A stretch of 64,000 nt of DNA, from contig NW_024104347.1 in NCBI RefSeq assembly GCF_003945595.2, positions 744,001-808,000 of the forward strand. Reading direction: 5' to 3'. Below, piece after piece: positions 36,421-49,397 of the stretch (position 1 is the stretch's first letter; every line of letters starts with the position of its first letter). Source of the stretch: Pipra filicauda (lineage: Eukaryota > Chordata > Aves > Passeriformes > Pipridae). The notes beneath the pieces are model-generated. The model did no database searches. It saw only the letters and a list, made by a program, of their open reading frames with translations, and was not told the origin of the DNA. A program made the position numbers and the translations under genes.

Positions 36421-37636
36421 ACTCAGAACTTGCTGACTTGAAGACCATTATCTGAAATTGCCTTTAAGTATAACTTACATATTTGAATGTTAGTGTTATA
36501 ATACCAGTTACTGTATTAAGCTCTGTTCTTGTGAGAAATTTTGGTTTTATCTGTGTCATGTATTGTGTTCCTACAGAATAACAGGTAGTGTAAGCAGCAA
36601 TGTAAGCCCTTTTATCAGAAAATAACTCTTTTAGTAAGGAGAGGAGAGGCAAAGAACTGGCATATGAGGAAAGTTTTTGGCAAGGAAATGCATTATTCTT
36701 TTGTTTTGTTATGAATGAACTTTACTTCTCTCTCCGTTTCAGCTTTCTGTGACCTTGTAGTTTTCACAGTGCTTCAGCATCCTGGCCATTAGATTGGCCA
36801 TGTCATCCTATTTTACTCGATGGAAAGAAAAAATATTTTCAGATGAATTTTTTTAACCTTCACAGAAAAGCTGTTTATGGTGGGAATTCTTGGGCCATAT
36901 TTAGTGTTGTCAGAGACATATAATAGGTATTCTAGGTTTTAAATATGTTTCAACAGCAGCTGTGACACAGTGTTACACTGTGTGTCTAGTTACTTTATAC
37001 AGATATGATTTCTCTGGTATCTTAACCTAAACTAGTATTGCCTTTTCCAAAAATTGCATCTGTGTGACACTTTCAGTTTTGATTTTGCTGAGCTGTTGAT
37101 AGCCTTTGAGTAAGCCTTTTTTTTTTTTTCAATCACATCTGTTATCTCAGTTAAATTCTGCTCTGTGTTTTTTTCCTTGGAAAGAAAAAAAATAACATAA
37201 GAGGTGCTGTTGCTCATGTGTGATACAGTAGTATAGTAAACACAAAAATAGTTTAAAACAAAGACCACAGAATGGAAGGAGAGGGTTAGAAGAATGATAG
37301 AAAAGAGAAGTAGTGTTCTGATAGTGCATCTCTAAGATATGTGTAAAACTGACACATGCAATGTGTGCCATGTGCTTCTCTCAGTATGAATGAAAATAAT
37401 TACATTAATTGTAAATGTAATCTGAAATCATGGGCTAGCTCTCACCATGTATTTATTAGTCTTTATTAGACTTTGAGGACAGGGAAGGACTGCAGTCCTA
37501 AACTTGATTACTTTGCATTTCAATTATTATACTAATTAGTACTATTAATAAGTGTAAAATCTTTATTTTACTAGGACGTTTTGGAATTTAATTCTCTGTT
37601 TGGAAGCTTGAGTCACAACCATAAGAATTAAGTGTT

Positions 37637-37692
37637 AAAACAAACAAAAAACCCCCAAACAAACAAAAAAAACCCACCTCAAAACCCAAAAC
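37637..37692. repeat. A/C-rich simple sequence (AAAC/CAAA units)
   Basis: An interrupted 'aaacaaacaaaaaacccccaa' type run, about 56 bp, in STARD3NL intron 1. Confidence 0.6.
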
Positions 37693-38089
37693 ACACAATT
37701 GCTTTAATTTAAATAGATACAAACTTGCCTTTTTTTTCCAGGAAAAAACCCACTGTTGTCTATGACTTGGAATAGGTCAGTATATAAAACTTACTTAGCT
37801 AAATATTTTAGTGGTAGTTGAGTGAATGTATGCAGTTATGAAGAAAAGAAGAAAGAAATATTACCATCTTATATATCTTGAAATCAAGGGGAGCGAGGAT
37901 AAAGTATATCACCAATATACTGCTATGGATTCTTATTTCAGGATTTTTGATTTCCCTCTTAAATATTTTTACATTTCAATAAGCTTATAGATTCTATCAT
38001 TTCACCTGCCTAGTAGATGAAGGGAGATTACTGATCTCTCCTCACTGATACCCAGTACCAGGGCACGTGGGAATAGCTGAAAGCTGCAT

Positions 38090-38335
38090 CCATCAGGGTA
38101 GGGTTTAGATTTGACAGGAGGAAACATATCTTTACCAAGAGGGTGGTCAAACTCCGTAAGAGTCTTCTTTGAGAAGGGGTTGATGCCCCAAACTTGTCAG
38201 TGTTTAAGAGGCATTTGTGTATTGCCCTTCATGCCATACTTAAACTTTTGGTCAGCCCTGGAGTGGTCATACAGTTGGACTAGGTGACTGTTTCTCTCCC
38301 TTCCAGCTGAATACTCTATTCTATTCTGCACTCAT
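38090..38335 (+). mobile_element. CR1 LINE 3'-end fragment, degenerate
   Basis: Words in order: 'catcagggtagggtttagat', 'catatctttaccaagaggg', 'cccaaacttgtcagtgttt', 'taagaggcatttg' and 'tggactaggtgactgtttct', ending in 'attctattct'. This is a diverged CR1 tail in sense orientation, inside STARD3NL intron 1. Confidence 0.75.
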
Positions 38336-41300
38336 GATGAGTCAAATAACAATAAGACTGTTATTTGGCTGAAATGCCAGCAGTTTTTTAGCTCCAAGAA
38401 CACTTTCAAAGACATGTTACACAAAGCTTATACATGGAAACAGGATTTTATTTTATTTTTCGAACTGTTTCAGGACAGATGCTCACAAACATTATTGCAA
38501 TGTGCAGGTGTAGCCAGGAGCAGGTTAATGCAATCCTCAGTTTAGCTTGAAAAACCATCACATAAAGTCTGGCAAAGGAAAGTCAGAGCCAGAACATTGC
38601 AAATCCCCTCCATCTTGTGGAGAGCCATATGCTATTGGGACTGCATGGGGAAAACCAATTTCTGTCTCGCTCACATGTCTCTTGTGGCAAAGAATTAATG
38701 GCACAGTTTATATTCAACACAGTTGCTGTGAACTCCACCTCTCCAGGCAAGTTTGCCCATAGGGTTTCTGGCAAGATTATGAATTATGGGCTGTTCATTT
38801 TCCTGGTAAGAGTCCTTCACCCAGACTCTGCAGAGAATGAACATGCCAGTCTGTAAACATCATTTCTTCATAGGACATACTTTTTTTGACCGCACATCCT
38901 TCCTGAAGTTTGTCATATAGAATAACCCAAACAATGGGACTGCCTGGAGCCAAAAGAAGGGGTGCCGGGTGCACCCAGACTCCTTCAAATCAGACACTGG
39001 GTCAACCTAGAGATGATACAACAGTTCTGATAATACGTAACTCATACTGAAAAAAAACCAAAACAAAACAAAATTATCTATAAAATATTAACCTTTATGA
39101 GAAACAGGAAAGCAGATAACCCATGCACAAAGAAGGCTCTTTCTAGAAAAAAACCTCAAAAGTTTTAAGAATGTGATTTTCTCTCTTTATTTGCTAATGC
39201 ATTTTTTTCTGCGTAAATTTATATTTTGGCGTTCAAAAATGCCAAACCCCAAAACTCTAGTGTATAATTATTTTTTCTCTTTTAAAATTATTTTGTTTTT
39301 TTAAAAAGAACAATAACCAGTCATATATCACTTTGGATGCAAAAACTCAAGTAATATGCATGAATATAGGTGAAGCAGTCCCTGTTTCCTGAGGAGTGAG
39401 AATGAGGATCAGTAACAGTCACACACAAAAGAGTAGTGTGGTATTTTCGAAAGCATGACACATCTTGATGACAAGCACGCTTTTTTTGCCTTCCTAAACT
39501 CTCTCCACCACTGAGTTTCTTGCCCAGGGATGCATGAAAAGCGCTCTCATGCCCGCCTAGCGCTTGTGTTGCCCACATGGAGAGCTGAAAAGTGGCAGCT
39601 CCTGATGAGGCAGCAAGTCTGGAGCCCTTCCAAACACAGGCTGTTTTGCACAAGCAAGAACCTATGGAGAAATGGAGCCAAGGAAAGAGAAGAGCTTACT
39701 CCCACTACAAACTTGTAATGGGCAAGAGAGCCAGGGCATGAGTGGTGCCTTGGAAGTGCCAGGGAAATGTTGTTGCTGGTAATGCTGAGATGGGTATGGA
39801 AATGTCTGGCCAGGTGACTGTATGACATTCCAAGGCAACTGTTGCTTTTTAATAGTCCCCAAGTGCCTGTAAGATAGCTGCCAGAAAGGATTGAAGATTT
39901 TGCTTTTTATATGCCCACTTGAAACCACCTGAGAATGTTGGTGTGATGAAATGACTGATTATGTCATTCAGGTACAAAGGAACTTTTTTTTTTTTATTAT
40001 TAATGAAAGAAACTATAGTAAACAATCCTCTAGCACACAGTTTGTGATTAATCAGTTTGCAGAGCTGGTGGTATGAGTGCATAAAGCTGCCAGGCGATGT
40101 CTGTTCAGGTAAAGAATCTCAACATTTTGATGGCAGCTCAGTGTGATGAGACAAGCCCTGCCATATGTCCAAATGTGGATCTGATGGATCAGCAGGCAGA
40201 GCAAGGCTAGAGACAAATTCCCTTACTGTGAGTATCCCCCATCCAGAGGGCTTTAAGGCAAAAAACAGTCTGTGCAGACTACATGGAATTTATAAACTGA
40301 ATCTGAAGTTTTGAGTCACACTTCAAAACAAACTGGTAGCCAGTGCATTTTAAGACTATGCTTTTCTCTTTGCAGAGAGCCTCACAAGGCAAATGGATGC
40401 TGAACTAGCACATCCTGAAACAATTAGCTCTGGCTGTACTAATTGCATTTCCATACTGTGCTGTATCTAGCAACAATCCAAACTGGAAGTAACAACTTCC
40501 TATATAATTGGCACTGAGTGCCACAGCAAAATAAAAAATTAGTCACGTATTTTAGCCAATGTAGATGGAAATTTTTTTGGAGGTGCACGTGTTACTTGCC
40601 TTTTTTCTTTTATTTTTATTTTTCATTATTGACATTGATGGCCTGATCCGATGTTTATATCTCATCACAGACATTTTCTTATGACCTGCTGGGAGGACTT
40701 CCAGTACAAAGCAAGTGTTGTTTATAGCACTCGAGTGCAGTGATTCTGCTCACACCCTCGGCCCAAAGGTCATTGTAGCACTCAAGACACCTGACCAAAC
40801 ACGTACCACTTATGTTTCTCCCCTCTACAGTTCTTTACCACCCATGTTTGAGGCAGCTGCTGTAGAAACATAGGAGGAAGATTTAAGGTTGTATTGTGCT
40901 CGGCCGTCCTTGTCTGGTGCTTTCAATTGCCGTAAGGATGTTCTGTGTGACTTGACCTAGACCTTGACCATCCCTGGTTGGCTTGCCTCTTCCTCAGCTG
41001 TGATGTCTGTGCAGCTCCCTGAACCAACTTTAGTTTCCCCCTGTGCCCTTGTCTCCTCCCTGGTGTTTGCCGAGCTGTGTGTTACAGATCCCCTGCTGTG
41101 CTTTGATTGACTGTGTTCTCGGAGATTGAAGCTGAAACACTGTTGAAATGCAGGAGTGGGAAGGAATTTCTTTTTTGTGGTTTACTAAAAGACAATCGCC
41201 ACAGGAGGAGGCAAAGTTTTGTTCTGAAATTTCAAAAAGCTGTTCCCCCAGCGTTGCAAAAACTTGTCTGATGTGATTTGTACCACAGGATATATAGCTT

Positions 41301-41962
41301 AATCTTCTGAGCATTTTGCGGAAAATTAGATTTTCTGTGTGTTTCCATGAAACTTTTGTAACCTTCTTAGTCCACTCTTTCTAGAAGCTTTAATTGGAAA
41401 AAGGTTCTCATGGAGGATTTGAGGGAATAATACATCTAACTGCTCCAGTTTTATAAGAAATTTAACCTAAAAATTCTTGTTAAAAGCCTTGTAGTCAGAA
41501 GAGGCTTAGGGTAATTGCATGACCTTTAACCACTGGTTACATACTTTTTTTACCAGAGACACACTGTCTGTCAATCTAAGTTGTCACAGCAGCTGAATTT
41601 ATAGTGTATGTGCTTTATAGAATGATTACTACAGTATTCAGGGGCTGGACTTCTAATCTTCTGGTTATGTCAGCTCTGGATGTGCTAGTAGCTAATACTG
41701 CCATTTTTCTGGAATTGTATGTAGATCTAAATCTGGACAGTGCTCCCTTATTTCCATCAGTCTAATTGAACATTAATTCTCTTGTTTCACAAATCCTCTG
41801 AGAGATGAAGGGAGAGTAGACATTATTTTAGGAACAATTTTTAGAGCCTACTCTCCTAATTCTTAGTCATGAGTTTAGCAAGAAGAGACCTTACAGAAAA
41901 GAAAATACCTATTGGAATTGCAAAGGTTTTGTGACTTATGTGTTTTGGTTTTGTTTCTTTAG

Positions 41963-42034
41963 AAATCCTTTCTTTATGGATCAGCCTTCTAGTGATGGTG
42001 AAACTGGAAGAAGACCACTCTGAGCAAACCCAGG
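41963..42034 (+). other. STARD3NL: STARD3NL 5' UTR segment of exon 2, with two upstream ORFs
   Basis: The leader runs from the acceptor at 41961-41962 to the main ATG. It contains ATG at 41976, which opens a 15-codon uORF ending at TGA 42021-42023. A second ATG at 41995 opens a 19-codon uORF that overlaps the main start and ends at TGA 42052-42054. The second has G at -3 and G at +4, a favourable start context. The main ATG at 42035 has A at -3. Leaky scanning or translational control is therefore expected if this leader is used. Confidence 0.75.
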
Positions 42035-42259
42035 ATGAATCGGGTGCCAGGTGACGCAGAAAATGCTCACAGTAGCAGTGTGGAATCTTGTCCTTCCTTG
42101 CGGGATGTCCACTCCATCAACCCAGCGCAGCTGATGGCAAGGATTGAGTCATATGAAGGCAGAGAGAAGAAAGGCATATCAGACGTCAGACGGACTTTCT
42201 GTTTGTTTGTTACATTTGATCTCTTATTCATAACCTTGCTGTGGATAATAGAATTAAAT
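42035..42259 (+). CDS. STARD3NL: STARD3NL coding exon 1 (start codon; residues 1-75)
   Basis: The ATG at 42035 opens a 75-codon segment ending at 'GAATTAAAT|gtgagt', a consensus donor. The start is chosen because the peptide begins MNR, as I expect from the mammalian protein (MNH), and gives the family length. The cytosolic N-terminus contains HSINP, QLMARIESYEG and REKKGISDVRR, which is strongly conserved, followed by the first membrane helix of the MENTAL domain (about residues 54-72, TFCLFVTFDLLFITLLW). The open frame continues 8 codons into the intron before a stop, so the ORF alone would give a wrong C-terminus. Confidence 0.96.
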
Positions 42260-43832
42260 GTGAGTTGTCTTTTCAGTAACCTTTAGACTTTATTGAAGTA
42301 TTTATTCACTTCAGAAGTGGTTAATAAGTTGCTTCTTTCTATCCAAATTATATGCTATTTGTATCTATTTGAATTTAAACAGCTTATTACTTTTAAGCTT
42401 TCATGACCATGGTATCTACTCAACTGCATCTACTTTTATTCATTAGGATATATGTTTATCTTCTTATCATGAAAGCTTTTCATGTTTCCGTAGTCTGTGA
42501 GCCATGCTGAAGAAACCATTGGAAATCCAGTTAACTCCTCAGGCATCAAATAAACAAAAAAGTCACTGTACATCTTTGAATTTGGCAAAAAGTGTGCATT
42601 TTAAATGCTGCAGGGAGTAGCACCATGGCATTTTGAGCAAAACACAAGGCTTTCGTAGTTACGTTAACATGGTGCTCACACAGCCATGCAGTGAACAGCT
42701 AGGAGGGGGGGAAGTTGATCTTCCTTATTTATGCTGGAAACAGGCAATCACACCTGATGCAGTAGAGTAACCAAGAGAAAGCCATATTTAGAAAGTTATT
42801 TGTCAGGTAGTCATAGAGGCAAGGGAGAGGAGAAGAAATAGAAGAAATTTGGAGTTGGAGTGAATAGTCTCAGGAAAACACTGTCCAGCAGTATAGTTGG
42901 AAAAGTGTGGAAGCGTCTAGACTGCATTAGGTTGAGCATAGGTTGTTGAGCATAGGTTGTTGGCCTGCTTTGGTTCCTCCTTTCCTTAAAAAGATGACAG
43001 TAGTCAAACTCAAAGCCTTCTGTTGGTGTTGTTTTACATAACTATTTCATGCAGTGCTTAATTACAGAATTTCATGTGAAAAACAATACGAGTTGGACAC
43101 TAAGGTTTTTAATTTTCCACTAAGACAAATATTCCTCTTGTTCTCTGACCCAATACATATTAAATTATTTTCTTCCTAAGCCTGTTTGAACAGTAAAGTG
43201 ATGAATCCTTCTGCTAGAAAGAAAGATGGTGACTAAGGAAGATGTAATTTTGTATCTCTTCAGCAAATGAAAGAGTTAAACTTGCGTGTTAGTTATTTGT
43301 GGGAGAATGGTCTAATAGTTGCAGCTTCTGTGTTTTTTATAGTGGGTCCTTTCGCTCAGCTCTTCTAAAACAAACTGAATGTGTGCTGATAAGGAAAAGA
43401 TCTGAAGTATAAATTCAGTTACTGTTTTGTTTCCTATTTGCTAACATGTGACTAATGACATCTGGTTTTTGGGTGGCTTTTTGATCAGCTGTTTGATCAT
43501 GCTTTGTGGATTCATGTAACAGACCTTACATTTAATCATTTCTTCTTCCCTCAACAATTTGTTTGCTTTTATTTTGGGCCAGTCTGAAATGTAACTTGCC
43601 TAGGCCAGAGGATAATCCTAAATGTTTTCACTTTGAAAAGTGTATATAATCATGAAAAACAAATAACAGTAATCTTGAAATTAACATTCTTAGCATATAG
43701 GTCCTCTGTATTTAGTTTAAGGATGTTCTTGTACATTATCAGGGAACTATTAGTTTCACCCTTCACATTTGTGTGTATTTTGTTTTCAGTAACTTCTGTT
43801 CTAAAGCTGTATGCGGTGTTGTTTCTTTGTAG

Positions 43833-43910
43833 GTAAAAGGAGGCATTGAGACTACCTTAGAGAAAGAAGTCCTACATTATGACTACTCTTCTTCATATTT
43901 TGATATATTT
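43833..43910 (+). CDS. STARD3NL: STARD3NL coding exon 2 (residues 76-101)
   Basis: Acceptor 'gtttctttgtag' before 43833 and donor '|gtaagt' after 43910. The exon is 78 nt, phase 0 at both ends. The peptide starts VKGGIETTLEKEV and ends SYFDIF. It covers the loop after the first helix and enters the second helix of the MENTAL domain. Removing it would keep the frame but break the domain. Confidence 0.95.
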
Positions 43911-45770
43911 GTAAGTGTTCTTCCAAAAAGAAAAAAGAGCAGCAAAACTGTAGTTTCTCTGTTCCTCCTTCCACAGATGTTTCCTACTTTGAGTCCTGTG
44001 AAAAGGCTGATCTTTTCTTGATAATTTAGATCAGAAAGACTTGTGCAAAGTTTCACTCATCTAGGGTTTGCCCAGTCCTGCTCTGGAAGCAGGCTCATGG
44101 AGCCTGTGGATGGAGAAGCTTAGAGACACTGAAACTGCATCTTCAACTTTGGGGGGAATGGAAAAGCAGATGAAAAACTCAGTGAAGAATGTGAGACTGG
44201 TGTAACATAAAGGCAGTTCATTAAGAGGACAAGACCTGTAGTCCTCCAGCTATAAATAAAATCATTTTGTTTAAACCAATGTTTTTGTCCTTCCACAGGC
44301 ATAAGTTGGTTGCAGTCAGGAGACACTTGTTCACAGGTTTTTTCAGATTTCTGTGTTTTAACTCAAACACTAAGAACAGATTACATTCTACTGTATTAGG
44401 AAATTCCTGTCTTTCAGCACTACTGTAGCTTTGCAGTTGCAATGCATTTTGCACTGCATGGCCCAAATAAAAGGTGTTTCTTTATGGTTTTCCTAAAAGG
44501 CCCCATGTTTTTGCAAGATCGTTAATTGTGCCAGAACTTGTTTGCCTGGCAGAGATGACTTGGTTTGCCATCAGTCATTATGTATTAATGCCTATATGCA
44601 GAATCTCTCTTTGAAATTGGTGTAAAAACCCATCCTTGCTTCTGCATCAGACCATTTGCTCTGTCAAATGGACTTAGGTACTGGATACAAAAATTTCATA
44701 AATTAGCAAACTATGATACTTCTCCCTTTCTCACTGTTTTGCTGGCAGGTTCTCCACAATATACCGTACTGCAGAAGGCAAAAAATGTTACCTGTAAATA
44801 TTGATGCTCTGGAAATTATTTTGTCCCATAGTTGAAACAAGGATTAAGAACGTGTAATGCAAAATAATAGATTTTTATTCCCTGTGAAGGGACTAGATCA
44901 TTTGAATTCTGCAAAATGATTTGTGGGCTTATACAGGATTTCCTCTGTTTCCACTACACATTTGCATAAGATTAAATGGGTTCATTGTACTTCTAGCCAT
45001 AGTACATTTTTAAGCATTTGTTTCACATTTTTTAGATTCTGAACACATCTTTAAAACAAGTTGGAGACAATCTAATACGCAAGAATAAACAAGGAAATTG
45101 AAGGTTAGGGTCCCTGATCAGAAATCTCATCTGTCTGCTATTGATTTAATTTTCTGGCCTAGAAATACCATAACTTACCTTTCTTTACTGCAAAATAGTC
45201 AGAACGACTCGATAGTGCAGGCATTTCCATAAAGAATAATGGATTTTTGCAATGTTAATATTTTAAAAAATACTAGAAGTATAGTAAGTAGAAAATTGTT
45301 TTTAAAAATTCTTCTCATTTTCTAGTTGCATTTGTGAAGTCTTTACAGTTTTTAACGATATTCTTGTGCAGTAGCACACCACTAAGATCAGTGAGATGCA
45401 CAGTGATGCTCAAGGTATTTGCTGGAGTAACTGCATCTAGATTTAACTGCTTAGATTCCAGTCAAGTAAAATGATCATGAACATACTTTGTGTAGTTTTC
45501 TTATGTTTCTAACTTATTTGTGGAATTGCCCGTGCTTGCATATCTGAGCCTATGTAGGCATGTGAGTGTTGTAATTTGCTTTACAAATGGGAAATTATGT
45601 TTTATTTCTGTTTTATAAGCACACATTCAAATTTGTTTCTTGATAACAGAACTTATGTTGTCCTGTTTTAAGTTGTTTTGTAAGCAGTCAGTATATTCAG
45701 TGAGATGAGAATCTCGTGGTTCTTCTGTGTTCTGAATTAACCAACAAATATTTTTTTCCTTTCTCTATAG

Positions 45771-45848
45771 CTGCTGGCAGTCTTTCGATTTAAGGTGTTA
45801 ATACTTGCATATGCAATGTGCAGACTGCGCCATTGGTGGGCAATAGCT
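45771..45848 (+). CDS. STARD3NL: STARD3NL coding exon 3 (residues 102-127)
   Basis: Acceptor 'tttctctatag' and donor '|gtgagt'. The exon is 78 nt, phase 0/0. The peptide LLAVFRFKVLILAYAMCRL then RHWWAIA forms the rest of helix 2 and the basic turn into helix 3. This region is nearly identical to the mammalian MENTAL domain. Confidence 0.96.
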
Positions 45849-47549
45849 GTGAGTAGTAGCCAAGCATAATGGACTTTTTACTAGAATGGATCAGACAAAA
45901 TTTTAGTTGCCACTTAACACTCGTATGTGAAGAATCCTCTTGATGCTGTATGTAAAAATTCATTGTACAGTAACACATTAAAAACTTCTTTTCTGGAAGA
46001 TTTTCAGCCTAGAGGCAAGAATTTAATAGTACAGTGGGTGTGGTTCTTATTAGGTATCATGTTAATACAAATTGAAGACTTATTTTTAATCCAATATGGA
46101 TGGCTAGTCATAACTGTTTGTTACCTCTGACTTGTTAATTAATGTTGGAAATATATTTGCATTTGAAATAGTGAACCGTATTCAGAAACAAGAATTGGCA
46201 TTATTATACCAGAGATCCAGCTTCCATTAACTCCCACATTCTTAGTTTTTAAAGTTTTTGGTGCCACACATTGAGCACTAGCACCTGTATTACTTCATGC
46301 TGCAATATAAAATGTTGAATATGCATCCCTTCTTAAAAAGGAACCTCTTGAGAACTGTAGGCAATCACAGTGGTTTGGAGCCAATATCTTTAGTGCAGCT
46401 GTACTGTGTTGATAAGAAGGCAAAACTTGGTGACAGATTCATACTTCCACCAGTCAGTACAATTACAGATTGTAATACAAGAGGCATATTGCTGGCTTAG
46501 TACTTTGTGGACCAGTAGATCAGTACTTTTTTCTTCCCTTGCACTGTGTTAGGTGCATGTAGAACACGTTCACGTATAACTTTCTCCAGGTGAGTAGCAT
46601 GCGGTTTGTTTTGTAGTCTGAGGCTACATGCCATGATTTTTATAAATCGTATTACTAGCATGGCACAAACACATACATAATGGTAGCTGCTGCTCTGACT
46701 GTCCTTATATTTAATGCGTACCTTAAAAATCCTTACTCTTGGTTGCGTAGCTTTGGAGTATTTTTTAATCCTCTAAGTTGGTGCCTTTGTTTGTGAGAGT
46801 AAACCCATCATGGTAGTAAGCAATTAGATATATAAAGCTCCACTGAAGGTTTTGCAGAAGCCTTTGATCTTAACATCCTACCTGTGATTGCCAGAAGCTA
46901 ACTGGCTAGTTAGGTTCTGCTATTTAAAGAATTGCTGGACCCAATTGCACTAGTAGAGATAGAAGCCTTGCTTAAGTGAACAATACTTGTCCACTGCTTT
47001 TTGGGGATTTTTTTAGATGTTTTATGCAGCCTGCCATTTTTTAGAGAGTATCAAGTCTCCAGAGAGATAAATTTTTCACAGTATCAGTGTGTGAATAAAA
47101 ACATTTATTCAAATTTACTCCTGTGAAGATGTTTTGTTCTTTGAAATGGATCTTTTGATTTGGATAGTATTGAAAAGTGTTTGAAATGATTGCTGTTTTC
47201 TTTTTTCCCAAGTTCATAAGTAGTTTGGGTTTTTTTTAAGGGACTTGGTGAATAGAGAAGTGCATCTGCATTGCACAGTAAGATCACAATTTATGTAATT
47301 GAGTCAGTAGAGGTGCTACACAAATGTTACCTGCTGTGTGGAAATCAATGTTTGGAGGTGTTTGTACTAAAAGTTTATTAAAGAGGTTATTTTAATAACA
47401 CTTTAAGTTAGTTGTATCATGCTTGTTACATTTTATTAATCTATGTGATCTTGCTGTTGTTAATAAATATTTAAAGTTGCAAATAATGCATAATGGCAGA
47501 AATGAGAAAGTAAATCCATTTATTAGTTTAACTGTTCTGTCTCTTTCAG

Positions 47550-47603
47550 TTTACAACAGCAGTGACCAGTGCCTTTTTATTAGCAAAAGTAATTATTTCA
47601 CAG
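47550..47603 (+). CDS. STARD3NL: STARD3NL coding exon 4 (residues 128-145)
   Basis: Acceptor 'gtctctttcag' and donor 'cacag|gtatat'. It is 54 nt, phase 0/0, encoding FTTAVTSAFLLAKVIISQ, the third membrane helix. The next exon is only 94 nt away. The first residue is F where I expect L in mammals, a conservative change. Confidence 0.93.
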
Positions 47604-47697
47604 GTATATATTCTAATAAAATGTTTGTTTCACTTTGTTGTTTTCTTAAAAGCAAAATTCTTCAGAATAATTTTTGTAATGTTTTGTTTCCACCCAG

Positions 47698-47815
47698 CTG
47701 TTCTCACAGGGTGCTTTTGGCTATGTGCTGCCCATCATATCCTTCATACTTGCCTGGATTGAAACTTGGTTCTTGGACTTTAAAGTGTTACCACAAGAAG
47801 CTGAAGAAGAAAACA
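47698..47815 (+). CDS. STARD3NL: STARD3NL coding exon 5 (residues 146-184)
   Basis: Acceptor 'gtttccacccag' and donor 'aaaca|gtaagc'. It is 118 nt, starting in phase 0 and ending after one base of codon 185. It encodes LFSQGAFGYVLPIISFI (turn and fourth membrane helix), then LAWIETWFLDFKVLPQEAEE at the cytosolic boundary. The 134-codon open frame that spans both this exon and the preceding intron in another reading frame is a shadow. Confidence 0.95.
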
Positions 47816-49298
47816 GTAAGCTCTTGATATTTCCCCTCGATTGCTGCAGTTGGCAGTGTTTGATCCCCTGTTAGCTGGCATAATATTGCTTCTTTCAGCA
47901 TCTCAAAATTTGAAGAGCTGTGGGAAAAATTAAATCATATGGCATGATTTTTCTTTTTTGGGAAAGGAACATATGCCTTCAAAGAAGTGAGGTTTTAATT
48001 GATTTAGGGAGGCAAAGTTAGAAGTTACAAGGGCCAGATCAACCATTTATTCATTTATTCATTATATCATTTTGTATCCTTAAGATACAAAACTTTAACT
48101 GACTTGGGCTTGTAAAACTTTATTTTTTGGATAATGCATAGAATAAGTGTCTGGTTCCTCTTTTAGACACAATAACTAATTCAATGTCACTAACTCTTCT
48201 TTTGAGGTAGAAAAGGAAAGGCAAACAAGTGTTGTAGAGGGTCTTCTTCATGCACAGGCAGAATGAGACCAGAGCAAGTATGAATTTCAGCCACTTCAAG
48301 ATGAGGCAGCAGGTCATCTGATGCTCGATGTATTCAGCTAAATGGAGGAAACCATTGTTTTAGTTGAAAGAGAATATTGGTTAAGTGGTGAGGAAAAGAA
48401 AGCATACAGGTGCTTTGTGATTTTTCAAAAGCAGGAGAGTAATTATACAGCCAGCCTGTTGTTTATGCATCATTACCTGAAATACAGGCTGAAACTCTGT
48501 TGGAAGGGCATGTTTATCTGTTAGGTATACTTTACATAGGCATGGATGCCTCCATGGTTTTTGTGCTCTGAATGCAGTCTTTCTACTTTGATCCCTTCCC
48601 TCTTCTGTTTCACCACTCTAAGAAGTTGGTTAAGTGAGAACAGTGGATTTTGCCTAGAGAAAGAAAAATTTAGGGTAACTTTTTTGTCTTTTGAGGAGGT
48701 GAGAAAATACAGCTGCATCAGACCATTATCTAATTAGATAAGAAATCTAACCAGTTCAAAGACTTTTGCATTTTTTCATATTGAATTTTTATAGACAAGG
48801 AAAGTATTCCATGCATACACATGTAAATACTTCATGAAGGTTGCAGAAATTAAGTATGTTGAGACAGATAGGTGAAAGCAAGCCATTAATGAGAAGTCAT
48901 AGTGGCAAGTGAGAAAACATTTGGTTGGTTATGTGTGGCACTTCACTGATCATTAAAAATATACTCCAGATTTTTCGTTAGCCAGTGAATATTGATGAAT
49001 TTACATACGGCATCCTAATCATGCAATTGCACATAGTAGAAGGAAGGATTCCTTAATTCATGTGTACAGTATCTCTGTTTTGCTAGTGCATGTCACCTTA
49101 GCTGCCTAAAGTTAAATAGAAGACATAAATGTTAAATTAACTGTTGACACTTTTAAAAAATATATTTATCTCAAGAAGTAACTAGTTAAGAATGCTAATA
49201 TATAATACATTAGTCTTCAAGATTCTTCATTAATATTTGATTTTTAAGATGCTTTGTATTAGCACTGAGGAATTATTTTTGGATTTTTTTCCTTTTAG

Positions 49299-49397
49299 GA
49301 TTTTTGATAGCACAGGATGCTTCTGAACGAGCAGCTCTTCTTCACCCAGGAGTCCTCTCTGACGGGCAGTTCTATTCTCCCCCTGAGTCTGTAGCAG
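49299..49397 (+). CDS. STARD3NL: STARD3NL coding exon 6 (residues 185-218, FFAT motif)
   Basis: Acceptor 'ttccttttag' and donor 'gtagcag|gtagtt'. It is 99 nt and completes codon 185 (AGA). The peptide RFLIAQDASERAALLHPGV is followed by LSDGQFYSPPESVAG. QFYSPPE (208-214) is the FFAT-type motif of the STARD3 family that binds the MSP domain of VAP-A/B. Serine 211 sits where STARD3 is phosphorylated to activate binding, so ER contact through a phospho-FFAT is expected to be kept. Confidence 0.94.

Larger units (their letters stand above)
30797..41962 (+). other. STARD3NL: STARD3NL intron 1 (large, repeat-bearing)
   Basis: About 11.2 kb, inferred from the exon 1 donor and the acceptor 'gtttctttag' at 41961-41962. 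It contains the purine tract, a reverse-oriented CR1 (33640-34090), an LTR-like insert (35753-36420) and a CR1 tail (38090-38335). No other exon is supported. Short ORFs around 38547-38856 and 39321-39928 show no known domain. Confidence 0.6.

Noticed and set aside
47423..47827. 134-codon open frame over STARD3NL exons 4 and 5
   Set aside because: It runs through the intron in a different frame from the STARD3NL protein. The spliced exons explain the conservation.
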